Shown: in pieces, positions 16,712 through 23,312 of the stretch
Layout: the number at the start of each line of letters is the position of its first letter
Position numbering within the stretch: the first letter of the stretch is position 1
From: RGIG426 sp045600765
GTDB lineage: Bacteria; Bacillota; Clostridia; Oscillospirales; Acutalibacteraceae
Reading direction: 5' to 3'
Assembly (NCBI GenBank): GCA_045600765.1
Contig: JAZRYM010000068.1
Span: forward strand, 1 to 23,312
Length of the DNA stretch: 23,312 nt
Made by a program: the position numbers and the translations under genes
Notes under the pieces: generated by a model
Databases searched by the model: none
What the model was told of the DNA's origin: nothing
Seen by the model: only the letters and a program-made list of their open reading frames with translations

Positions 16712-17896
16712 TCAATGGTGGAACAGCCGCATTTTGGTGAAAGACATCACCATATTGTACTTATCGGCGCACGCAATCACCAAGTCGTCGCGGATAGAAC
16801 CGCCCGGCTCCGCGATGTAGGAAACGCCGCTTTTCTTTGCGCGTTCAATGTTATCGCTGAACGGGAAGAACGCATCCGAACCGAGCGAAACGCCCGTTTT
16901 CGTGTCGAGATACGCTCTCTGCTCCTCGTCGGTAAAAGGCGCCGGTTGCTCGGTAAAGTATTTCTGCCAGTTACCGTCGGCGCAGACGTCTTCCTCGTTT
17001 TTGTTGATGTAGCCGTCAATCACGTTGTCGCGGTCGGGACGACCGAGAGTCGGCAAAAACGGGAGGTTCAACACTTTTTCGTGCTGGCGCAAGAACCACG
17101 TATCCGCTTTCGTACCCGCCAAACGGGTGCAATGGATACGCGATTGCTGACCGGCACCGACACCGATTGCCTGCCCGTCAAACGCATAGCAGACGGAGTT
17201 CGACTGGGTGTATTTCAGCGTAATCAGCGAGATAATGAGGTCGCGCACCGCGCTTTCGGGCAAGGTTTTGTTCGCAGTCACCACGTCCGAAAGCAGTTCT
17301 TTGTTGATTTCAAAATTGTTGCGACCCTGTTCAAAGGTGATACCGAACACGTGCTTGTGCTCGATTTCTTCAGGAACGTAGTTCGGGTCGATTTTCACGA
17401 TGTTGTAGTTGCCTTTGCGCTTGGTTTTGAGGATTTCCAGCGCTTCCGGCTCGTATCCGGGCGCAATCACGCCGTCGGACACTTCGCGTTTCAGCATCGT
17501 CGCCGTCGTCACGTCGCACACGTCGGACAGCGCCACCCAGTCACCGAACGAGCACATACGGTCGGTGCCGCGGGCACGCGCATAGGCGCACGCCAAAGGC
17601 GAGTCGTCAAGACCCGCGATATCGTCCACAAAGCACGCTTTTTTGAGCGTGTCGGAGAGTTTGATGCCCACCGCCGCGGAAGTCGGACTGACGTGTTTGA
17701 ACGACGCCACCGCCGGCAGACCAAGCGCCGCTTTCAGCTCTTTGACGAGCTGCCACGAGTTGAACGCATCAAGGAAGTTGATGTAGCCGGGACGGCCGCA
17801 AAGGATTTCAATCGGCAAATCCGTGCCGTTATCCATAAAGATTTTCGCGGGTTTTTGGTTGGGGTTGCACCCGTATTTCAGTTCAAATTCTTTCAC
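16712..17896 (-). CDS. purH: AICAR transformylase (PurH lacking the cyclohydrolase domain)
   Basis: This 394-residue protein transfers the formyl group of 10-formyl-THF to AICAR (ZMP), giving FAICAR. It starts directly with the transformylase domain (LKYGCNPNQ at 6-14), and the catalytic Lys67-His68 pair is in SFKHVSPTSAA. The N-terminal IMP cyclohydrolase (MGS-like) domain of normal bifunctional PurH, about 200 residues, is absent rather than broken. The closing step is supplied by the PurO-type gene just upstream, with 12 bases between them. The start is a GTG with GGAGAG 8 bases upstream. Its substrate ZMP is the ligand sensed by the riboswitch at the head of this operon. Confidence 0.93.
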   Translation of the reverse strand: MKEFELKYGCNPNQKPAKIFMDNGTDLPIEILCGRPGYINFLDAFNSWQLVKELKAALGLPAVASFKHVSPTSAAVGIKLSDTLKKACFVDDIAGLDDSPLACAYARARGTDRMCSFGDWVALSDVCDVTTATMLKREVSDGVIAPGYEPEALEILKTKRKGNYNIVKIDPNYVPEEIEHKHVFGITFEQGRNNFEINKELLSDVVTANKTLPESAVRDLIISLITLKYTQSNSVCYAFDGQAIGVGAGQQSRIHCTRLAGTKADTWFLRQHEKVLNLPFLPTLGRPDRDNVIDGYINKNEEDVCADGNWQKYFTEQPAPFTDEEQRAYLDTKTGVSLGSDAFFPFSDNIERAKKSGVSYIAEPGGSIRDDLVIACADKYNMVMSFTKMRLFHH

Positions 17897-17908
17897 GGTT
17901 CTCTCTCC

Positions 17909-18628
17909 TTACACGTTTTTGTTAATCAATTCTTCGGCGATTTCACCGCTTTGCAGGTCGGTGTAGCGAACGTACAGCGAAATCTTGTTGTCGTCGTTCA
18001 GGTTGTCCCAAATGTCTTTGGTGAACGCTTTGATGTCGTCGGGAATGGCGACGCGCTCCGGCTCACCCTGGAATGTCGGAATCGGGTTACCGTCGGTCAC
18101 GTAGGTGTGGATAAAGTGACCGAGACCCGCTTTTTGCGGATAAGAGAAGGTGTAGCGCGCGCAATCGCTCCCCACCTCGTCCACGCTTTTGAGAATGCTC
18201 ATCTCGTAGCGGAACGAGCCGTTTTCAAAGGTGGAGATACTGCTGATGCGCGGGGTAAAGTTCGGGCCGTCCGGCTCAAACTCGCGGCTTTCGAGCGCAT
18301 TTTTGAACTCCACGCCGGCTTTCAAGCCGTCATAAATCGTATCGGTCTGGTTGCCGTTGGTGACAATCAGGTTGTTTTCATATTCACGCACCGCGGCGTA
18401 GATAATCAAGCTCGGGTCTTCCACTTTGGAAGCGTCAAACGGCTCGGTGAACACTTCGCCGTCGTGGATGGCAAACACACGGTTGCGGCTGTTGGTGCTT
18501 CTGCCCATAATAAAATAGGCGTTCACCGCATACTTCCCGTTCGCGGAAGTGCCGGTGACAATGCCTCTGCCGACGTAGGGGTTGCCGGAAATCAGTTGAC
18601 CGATGTTGTGGATTTCATAGATGTTCAT
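17909..18628 (-). CDS. purO: IMP cyclohydrolase, PurO-like
   Basis: This 239-residue protein resembles the IMP cyclohydrolase family first described in archaea (PurO), which closes FAICAR to IMP. The signature NPYVGRG near residue 16 and YFIMGRSTNSRNR at residues 38-50 are the parts I recognise. It has no similarity to the MGS-like cyclohydrolase domain of standard PurH. Context is strong: it sits directly before a PurH that lacks its own cyclohydrolase domain and within a complete pur operon. GAGAGGAAG stands before the ATG at 18628. The family call is good; the symbol is by analogy with archaeal PurO. Confidence 0.85.
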   Translation of the reverse strand: MNIYEIHNIGQLISGNPYVGRGIVTGTSANGKYAVNAYFIMGRSTNSRNRVFAIHDGEVFTEPFDASKVEDPSLIIYAAVREYENNLIVTNGNQTDTIYDGLKAGVEFKNALESREFEPDGPNFTPRISSISTFENGSFRYEMSILKSVDEVGSDCARYTFSYPQKAGLGHFIHTYVTDGNPIPTFQGEPERVAIPDDIKAFTKDIWDNLNDDNKISLYVRYTDLQSGEIAEELINKNV

Positions 18629-18644
18629 AGTGTTGCTTCCTCTC

Positions 18645-19259
18645 TTATTTCCTTTTATTCACCATTTGTTTGGACACGTTTTCAACCGCCCGCGGCAGAA
18701 TGACCCATTCCGCCTGCTTCATTACGCGAGCTTGAAGCGTTTGCGGGGTGTCGTTTTTGCACACCCTGACCGCCTTTTGCAAAAGAATCTCTCCCCCGTC
18801 GGGAATTTCGTTGACGAAATGCACAGTGGCACCCGTCACCTTGACCCCTTTTTGCAGCGCCGCTTCGTGGACTTTCAGCCCGTAAAATCCCTCGCCGCAA
18901 AAGGAGGGAATGAGCGACGGATGCACGTTGAGAATACGGCGGTCGTATCTCCGCGTAAATTTCTCGCTGAGAATGCACATAAACCCGGCAAGCACAATCA
19001 AGTCAATGCCGGCATCGTCGAGGATGGAGATGATTTTTTCCTCCATCGCCGCGCGACTGCCGGTTTCCTTTTTCGTGACCACCGCGGTCGGAATGTTGTT
19101 GTCTTTCGCCCGTGTAAGCGCGTACGCATCGGGGTTGTTCGACAGCACCAGCGCGATGTTACCGTTTTTTATAATCCCGCTTTTTTGCGCGTCAATCAGC
19201 GCTTGCAGGTTGGTGCCGCCGCCCGACACGAGCACGGCAATTTTTACTTTACGTTGCAC
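18645..19259 (-). CDS. purN: Phosphoribosylglycinamide formyltransferase
   Basis: This 204-residue enzyme formylates GAR with 10-formyl-THF, step three of the pathway. SGGGTNLQAL is at residues 12-21, and the catalytic Asn and His lie in LNVHPSLIP with an Asp in the later PDGGEIL segment. That loop differs from the common DTGP form but keeps the aspartate. The start is a GTG with GGAGG 8 bases upstream. It ends 16 bases before the IMP cyclohydrolase gene. Confidence 0.94.
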   Translation of the reverse strand: MQRKVKIAVLVSGGGTNLQALIDAQKSGIIKNGNIALVLSNNPDAYALTRAKDNNIPTAVVTKKETGSRAAMEEKIISILDDAGIDLIVLAGFMCILSEKFTRRYDRRILNVHPSLIPSFCGEGFYGLKVHEAALQKGVKVTGATVHFVNEIPDGGEILLQKAVRVCKNDTPQTLQARVMKQAEWVILPRAVENVSKQMVNKRK

Positions 19260-19302
19260 TTTTTCTTCCTCCGATTTCGGTTAAAGAACCCCAAACGGCA
19301 AG

Positions 19303-19329
19303 ACGTATCCACATCCCGCACGGATACGT
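19303..19329 (-). repeat. Hairpin between purM and purN
   Basis: ACGTATCC (19303-19310) and GGATACGT (19322-19329) pair over 8 bp around an 11-base loop in the 83-base gap between purM and purN. No T tract follows on the minus strand, so it is not an obvious terminator. It may affect mRNA processing or stability; this is inference. Confidence 0.4.
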
Positions 19330-19342
19330 TTTCATCCGATTT

Positions 19343-20386
19343 TCAGCAAATCGTAATTTTTTCGTTCGACCGCGTGATGGTGCCGATAATGTACGCATCC
19401 TCGCCGTTTTCTTTCAAGATTGACACCGCTTCGTCGGCATCGTTCGCGGAGACGACCACGCTCATCCCGACACCCATATTAAAGGTGTTGAACATATCGC
19501 GTTCGGAGATGTTCCCCACTTTGGCAATCAAGTCAAAAATCGGAAGCACCCGCACGTCCGCACGGCGAATAACCGCGCCGAACCCGTCCGGAATACTGCG
19601 CGGAATGTTCTCGTAAAAGCCGCCGCCGGTGATATGCGAAATGCCTTTCACCCGGATTTTTTCCAGCAACGCCAAAATCGGTTTGACGTAAATTTTCGTC
19701 GGGGTCAGAAGGGTCTCGCCAAGCGATTTTCCACCCAGTTCCGCCATCGGTTTTTTGATGTCGGCGTTCTCGATGTCAAACACCTTGCGTACCAGCGAAA
19801 ACCCGTTGGAATGTACGCCGGAAGACGGAAGCGCGATGATAACGTCGCCCTCGCTCATCGTCCCGTTGTCCACGATGCGGTCGAGGTCAACGATGCCGGT
19901 GCAATAGCCCGCAAGGTCGTATTCATCCACCGGATAAAAGCCCGGCATTTCCGCCGTCTCGCCGCCAATCAGAGCGGCACCCGACTGCACGCATCCGTCA
20001 CACACGCCTTTGACAATATCGGCAATGCGTTCGGGCACGTTTTTTCCGCAGGCGATGTAGTCGAGGAAATAGAGCGGTTTGGCACCGCAGCAAATTACGT
20101 CGTTGACGCACATCGCCACGCAGTCGACACCGACGGTGTCGTGCTTGTCCATCAAAAACGCCAATTTCAGTTTGGTGCCCACGCCGTCCGTACCGCTGAC
20201 AAGCGCCGGTTTTTTCATCCCGTCCACGTCCAACGCAAACAGTCCGCCGAACCCGCCGATACCCGAGCAAACGCCCGGGGTCACGGTGGCGGCGATGTGT
20301 TGTTTCATCAGTTCAACCGCGCGGTAACCGGCGGTAATATCCACGCCCGCTTCGGCGTAGGCTTTGGAACTTGAATTTTCAATCAT
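19343..20386 (-). CDS. purM: Phosphoribosylformylglycinamidine cyclo-ligase (AIR synthetase)
   Basis: This 347-residue enzyme closes FGAM to AIR with ATP. It belongs to the AIRS/PurL superfamily; GTDGVGTKLKLA near residue 65 and GGGFYENIPR in the C-terminal half are characteristic. The length is normal. The ATG lies 3 bases after the purF stop, and the ribosome site AAGGA is within the purF end, suggesting coupled translation. A longer than usual gap to purN follows, containing a hairpin. Confidence 0.96.
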   Translation of the reverse strand: MIENSSSKAYAEAGVDITAGYRAVELMKQHIAATVTPGVCSGIGGFGGLFALDVDGMKKPALVSGTDGVGTKLKLAFLMDKHDTVGVDCVAMCVNDVICCGAKPLYFLDYIACGKNVPERIADIVKGVCDGCVQSGAALIGGETAEMPGFYPVDEYDLAGYCTGIVDLDRIVDNGTMSEGDVIIALPSSGVHSNGFSLVRKVFDIENADIKKPMAELGGKSLGETLLTPTKIYVKPILALLEKIRVKGISHITGGGFYENIPRSIPDGFGAVIRRADVRVLPIFDLIAKVGNISERDMFNTFNMGVGMSVVVSANDADEAVSILKENGEDAYIIGTITRSNEKITIC

Positions 20387-20389
20387 AGC

Positions 20390-21814
20390 TTATTCCTTTC
20401 CGTCCCAACAGTAGGTGCACAACTCGCACGCATCAATACCGATGGCTTTTTTGAGCCCTTCTACCGTTTGAAATTCCAGGGACGCCAAATGCAACTTTTC
20501 ACAAATCGCTTCACGAAGTTTCTTTCCGCGCTCGGTATCCCGCGCGCTGTACTCCTCTAAATGCCGCATCCCCTCTTCGCCCTCTAACTCCATAATGACG
20601 GCGCGGGTGAGCAGTTCCATATCTCCCGTCGAGCGAGAGAAATTCAGGAATTTGCACCCATACATAATGGGCGGGCAAGCGGAACGCATATGGACTTCTT
20701 TCGCGCCGCATTCGTAGAGAAATTCCACCGTCTCGCGCAGTTGCGTGCCGCGCACGATGGAATCGTCCACAAACAGCAACTTTTTGTCTTTAATCAGCTC
20801 GCTGACGGGGATTTGTTTCATCTTCGCAATGCGGTTGCGCTCTTTTTGACTGGTCGGCGTAAAACTCCGCGGCCAGGTCGGGGTATACTTGATAAACGGG
20901 CGCGCAAACGGAATATGGCTTTGATTCGAGTAACCAATGGCGTGCGGCGTACCGGAATCGGGAACGCCCGCGACGTAGTCCGCATCGGGCATACAACCGC
21001 TTTCCCGGTCGTTTTCCGCCATAATCATCCCGTTGCGGCAACGCATCGCCTCCACGCTGACACCTTCATACACCGAGGACGGGAAACCGAAATACGACCA
21101 CAAAAACGCACAGATTTTTTTGGTCGGTCTCCCCTCGGATAAGGTCGTCACCCCGTCGGCGGTAATCTCCACGATTTCGGCGGGTTTCACGTCGCGAAAA
21201 TCAACGTAACCGAGTTTTTGATACGCAAAATTTTCAAAGGCGACACAGTAGCCGTCCTCGCCCTTGCCGATATGCATCGGCAAACGGCCGCACACGTCCC
21301 GCGCGGCGATGATTTTGCCCGTCTCGGTCAAAATCACGATGAGCGCCGTTCCCTCAATTTTTTCTTGGGCATAGCGAATCCCGTCCACCAAATTGTCCTT
21401 GCAGTTGATGAGCGCGGCAGTGAGTTCGGTGGTGTTGATAACTCCACCGCTCGTCGCGTTCAACTGCCCGCGACCGGTACGGAAATATTCGTCAATCAGC
21501 GCATCTTTGTTGTTGATAACCCCAACGGTCATCAGGGCAAAACTGCCGACGGACGAACGCACAATCAAAGGTTGCGGGTCGGTGTCGTTGATACAACCAA
21601 TCGCGGCGGTGCCGTGCATCCGTTCCAAAATACCTTCAAATTGCGTGCGGAAAGGGGAATTGGAAATGTTGTGAATTTTCCGTTGTAACCCAATTTCTTC
21701 ACAGTACGCGGCAAGTCCCGCACTTTTGGTTCCGAGATGCGAATGGTAATCCGTCCCGAAAAAGACGTCACTCATCACATCGCGATTGCATACTGCGCCT
21801 AAAAATCCACCCAT
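20390..21814 (-). CDS. purF: Amidophosphoribosyltransferase, variant lacking the glutaminase cysteine
   Basis: This 474-residue protein belongs to the PurF family, which makes phosphoribosylamine from PRPP. The PRPP motif FVDDSIVRGTQ is at residues 348-358. Cysteines 235, 387, 466 and 469 match the four Fe-S ligands of the Bacillus-type enzyme. The glutaminase part is degenerate. The protein starts MGGFLGAV with no Cys directly after the start Met and no cleavable propeptide, and the usual RYST and HNG motifs are replaced (CINDTD, VINN). The start is firm, with AAGGAGA 7 bases upstream. This N-terminus is shared by many clostridial PurF-like proteins, so it is probably a lineage variant rather than a damaged gene. 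It may use free ammonia or a partner; this is inference. Confidence 0.9.
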   Translation of the reverse strand: MGGFLGAVCNRDVMSDVFFGTDYHSHLGTKSAGLAAYCEEIGLQRKIHNISNSPFRTQFEGILERMHGTAAIGCINDTDPQPLIVRSSVGSFALMTVGVINNKDALIDEYFRTGRGQLNATSGGVINTTELTAALINCKDNLVDGIRYAQEKIEGTALIVILTETGKIIAARDVCGRLPMHIGKGEDGYCVAFENFAYQKLGYVDFRDVKPAEIVEITADGVTTLSEGRPTKKICAFLWSYFGFPSSVYEGVSVEAMRCRNGMIMAENDRESGCMPDADYVAGVPDSGTPHAIGYSNQSHIPFARPFIKYTPTWPRSFTPTSQKERNRIAKMKQIPVSELIKDKKLLFVDDSIVRGTQLRETVEFLYECGAKEVHMRSACPPIMYGCKFLNFSRSTGDMELLTRAVIMELEGEEGMRHLEEYSARDTERGKKLREAICEKLHLASLEFQTVEGLKKAIGIDACELCTYCWDGKE

Positions 21815-21869
21815 GAGGTATCTCCTTTCAACTTGCTTTCAACCATCCGAAAATAAAAGAATGGAAAAA

Positions 21870-22550
21870 TCAAGCAAAGAAGAGTTTGGAAAGGGTCATC
21901 GGGTCAATGTATTCCCCGTCTTTGTAAACGCGCATATTGCCGGACGCGATTTCGTCAATCAGCATCACGCTGCCGTCTTTGTCGTAGCCGAATTCAAATT
22001 TGATGTCGTAAAGCACAAGCCCTTTCGCGCTCAAATCGTCGGCAACGATTTTGGTAATCTGTTTCGTCATCGTTTTAATGTCATCGTATTGCGCTTCGGT
22101 CATCACGCCGAGCACGGCAAGACCGTCTTTGGTCACCAGCGGGTCGCCTTTTTCGTCGTTTTTGAAGGTCATCTCCACGTAGGACGGCAGGTCGCTGCCC
22201 TCGGCGATGTATTCGCCGTAACGGCGGGTAAAGCTGCCCACCGCTTTGTTGCGGCAAATCACTTCAAGACCGTGACCGAACACTTTGGCGGGAAGCACTT
22301 CCATGGTGGTCTCGCCCAAGTCCGCACCGACAAAATGGGTTTTGATGCCGGCGGCATTGATTTTCTCAAAGAAGTAAATGGACATCCGCAAGTTGACGTC
22401 GCCCACGCCGTCGATGGTAAGACCCACCGAGTTCTCGCCCGGGTCAAACACACCGTCTTTGCCGGTGCAATCGTCTTTGAATTTCAGCAAATAGTTGCCG
22501 TTGTCGAGCGCGAATACGTCCTTTGTTTTACCAGTGTACACTTTTTCCAT
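21870..22550 (-). CDS. purC: SAICAR synthase
   Basis: This 226-residue ATP-dependent ligase joins aspartate to CAIR, giving SAICAR. The N-terminal GKTKDVF motif (residues 7-13), the VICRNKAVGSFTRRYG segment in the middle, and LIDEIASGNMRV near the C-terminus match the family, and the length is usual. AAAGGAG precedes the ATG by 9 bases; a closer out-of-frame ATG after the same site is ignored. The next enzyme, PurB, is not encoded in this window. Confidence 0.95.
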   Translation of the reverse strand: MEKVYTGKTKDVFALDNGNYLLKFKDDCTGKDGVFDPGENSVGLTIDGVGDVNLRMSIYFFEKINAAGIKTHFVGADLGETTMEVLPAKVFGHGLEVICRNKAVGSFTRRYGEYIAEGSDLPSYVEMTFKNDEKGDPLVTKDGLAVLGVMTEAQYDDIKTMTKQITKIVADDLSAKGLVLYDIKFEFGYDKDGSVMLIDEIASGNMRVYKDGEYIDPMTLSKLFFA

Positions 22551-22580
22551 CTTCCATAACTCCTTTGTATGATGTGATTT

Positions 22581-23069
22581 TTATAATTTCGATGCGATTT
22601 CCGCATCTTTTTGAAGCACTGTGTCGTGACCGCTTTGGCGTTTTTCCGTCAATTTGGCGAAAAGCGCCTCGTCACCGATTGCCAACATTTCGATGGCAAG
22701 CAAAGCGGCATTGACTCCCCCGTTGATAGCAACCGTCGCCACCGGGATTCCGGAAGGCATTTGTACAGTCGACAAAAGGGCATCAATGCCGTCAAGTGTG
22801 TTCGATTTGCAGGGGATGCCGATGACCGGCAACACCGTTTGCGCCGCCACCGCTCCCGCGAGATGCGCCGCCATGCCGGCAGCCGCAATCAGCACGCCGA
22901 ACCCGTTGTCCGCGGCAGAATTCGCAAAAGCCGCCGCTTCGACCGGGGTACGGTGCGCCGAAAAGATATGGACTTCGTAGGGAACTCCAAACTCTTTCAG
23001 CGTGTCAATGGTTTTTTGGATAATGGGAAGGTCGCTGTCACTACCCATCAAAATTCCGACTTTTTTCAT
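22581..23069 (-). CDS. purE: N5-carboxyaminoimidazole ribonucleotide mutase (class I PurE type)
   Basis: This 162-residue protein forms CAIR. GSDSD at residues 9-13 and SAHRTP near residue 42 are the phosphate and catalytic motifs, and HLAGAVAAQT follows. The SAHRTP form points to class I, which normally needs PurK for the N5-CAIR substrate, yet no purK is present here. PurK may be elsewhere, or the enzyme may carboxylate AIR directly at high CO2. GAGAGGGAG stands before the ATG. It is the first gene of the operon, directly behind the ZTP riboswitch. Confidence 0.95.
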   Translation of the reverse strand: MKKVGILMGSDSDLPIIQKTIDTLKEFGVPYEVHIFSAHRTPVEAAAFANSAADNGFGVLIAAAGMAAHLAGAVAAQTVLPVIGIPCKSNTLDGIDALLSTVQMPSGIPVATVAINGGVNAALLAIEMLAIGDEALFAKLTEKRQSGHDTVLQKDAEIASKL

Positions 23070-23117
23070 TTTCGACTCCCTCTCTTTTCCTATTTTGTGC
23101 GGTGAAAATACGCGGTG

Positions 23118-23159
23118 AAAACAGAAAGGCGCAGTTAGAAAAACTATTCTAACTGCGCC
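23118..23159 (-). terminator. Riboswitch expression-platform terminator upstream of purE
   Basis: On the minus strand a perfect 13-bp stem GGCGCAGTTAGAA / TTCTAACTGCGCC (23159-23147 with 23140-23128) has a 6-base loop and is followed by TTTCTGTTTT. Its first three bases are shared with the last helix of the ZTP aptamer, so ligand-bound aptamer and complete terminator compete. About 50 bases remain to the purE start. Confidence 0.92.
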
Positions 23160-23232
23160 CAGACGGTCGGCATAAAAACGGAATTTCTTGCTCCCTTGCA
23201 GTGCTCTGCAAACCCGTCAGTCACAAGAAATT
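23157..23232 (-). promoter_or_regulatory. ZTP (pfl) riboswitch aptamer
   Basis: On the minus strand P1 is a perfect 9-bp helix AATTTCTTG / CAAGAAATT (23232-23224 with 23190-23182). Inside it lie GTGACTGACGG, the hairpin TTGCAG-AGCA-CTGCAA and the conserved GGGAGC. The 3' domain GCCGACCGTCTGGGC (23171-23157) closes P3. A pseudoknot forms between GACGG (23218-23214) and CCGTC (23166-23162). These are the hallmark elements of the pfl/ZTP aptamer, which binds ZMP/ZTP and turns on purine and one-carbon genes. It lies in front of purE in an operon that includes fhs and the AICAR transformylase, exactly the expected targets. Confidence 0.92.
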
Positions 23233-23247
23233 TTGAATACAAGAAAT

Positions 23248-23276
23248 ATTGTAATATACTCCCTTTCATTTGTCAA
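23248..23276 (-). promoter_or_regulatory. Consensus sigma-A promoter of the purine operon
   Basis: On the minus strand TTGACA (23276-23271) and TACAAT (23253-23248) are separated by exactly 17 bases. The expected start, near 23241, lies just before P1 of the riboswitch. No clear repressor operator was recognised around it. Confidence 0.9.
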
Positions 23277-23312
23277 CCCAACTTGCGAAAATTGACAATT
23301 ATTTCCAAAAAA

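Noticed and set aside
1..23312. CRISPR arrays, insertion sequences, phage genes, tRNA or rRNA genes
   Set aside because: I saw no regular repeat-spacer pattern, no terminal inverted repeats with a transposase, and no tRNA- or rRNA-like segment. The region reads as core metabolism.

Overview
The window is a nucleotide-biosynthesis region from a low- to mid-GC Firmicute, most likely a gut-type member of the class Clostridia (Oscillospirales/Ruminococcaceae-like). The evidence for this is: a full-length PurL with fused glutaminase instead of PurS/PurQ/PurL; PurH reduced to its AICAR transformylase half and paired with a separate PurO-type IMP cyclohydrolase; a clostridial PurF variant without the N-terminal cysteine; a PyrK/PyrD dihydroorotate dehydrogenase pair; and leaders with a ZTP riboswitch and a PyrR-type binding loop. 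Every convincing gene is on the minus strand, so transcription runs from right to left.

Right block (23276 down to about 9900): a consensus promoter, a ZTP (pfl) riboswitch whose aptamer runs straight into an intrinsic terminator, then purE, purC, purF, purM, purN, purO-type IMP cyclohydrolase, purH (transformylase only), purD, purL and fhs, closed by a strong terminator. Together they encode de novo IMP synthesis from PRPP except purB (adenylosuccinate lyase), and purK is also absent. fhs makes the 10-formyl-THF used by PurH and PurN. ZMP/ZTP, which accumulates when 10-formyl-THF runs short, is the signal the riboswitch reads.

Middle block (9858 down to about 1121): a second consensus promoter, a pyrimidine attenuation leader (PyrR-like binding loop, antiterminator pairing, terminator), then pyrC, carB, pyrK, pyrD, pyrF, pyrE and pyrB, closed by a terminator. 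carA is not present. pyrD carries an in-frame TAG in place of a conserved lysine codon. PyrB ends in a zinc-binding module that resembles the zinc domain of the PyrI regulatory chain.

Left block (1122 down to 159): a single-gene unit with its own promoter and terminator encoding an Mrp/NBP35-type iron-sulfur carrier ATPase. The first 158 bases hold a hairpin and no gene I can support.

The most notable points are the two ligand-responsive leaders, the interrupted pyrD, the PyrB-zinc-domain fusion, and the loss of glutaminase function at PurF together with the missing carA. None of these is shown to be a wholly new system. Several are lineage-typical variants that deserve checking.
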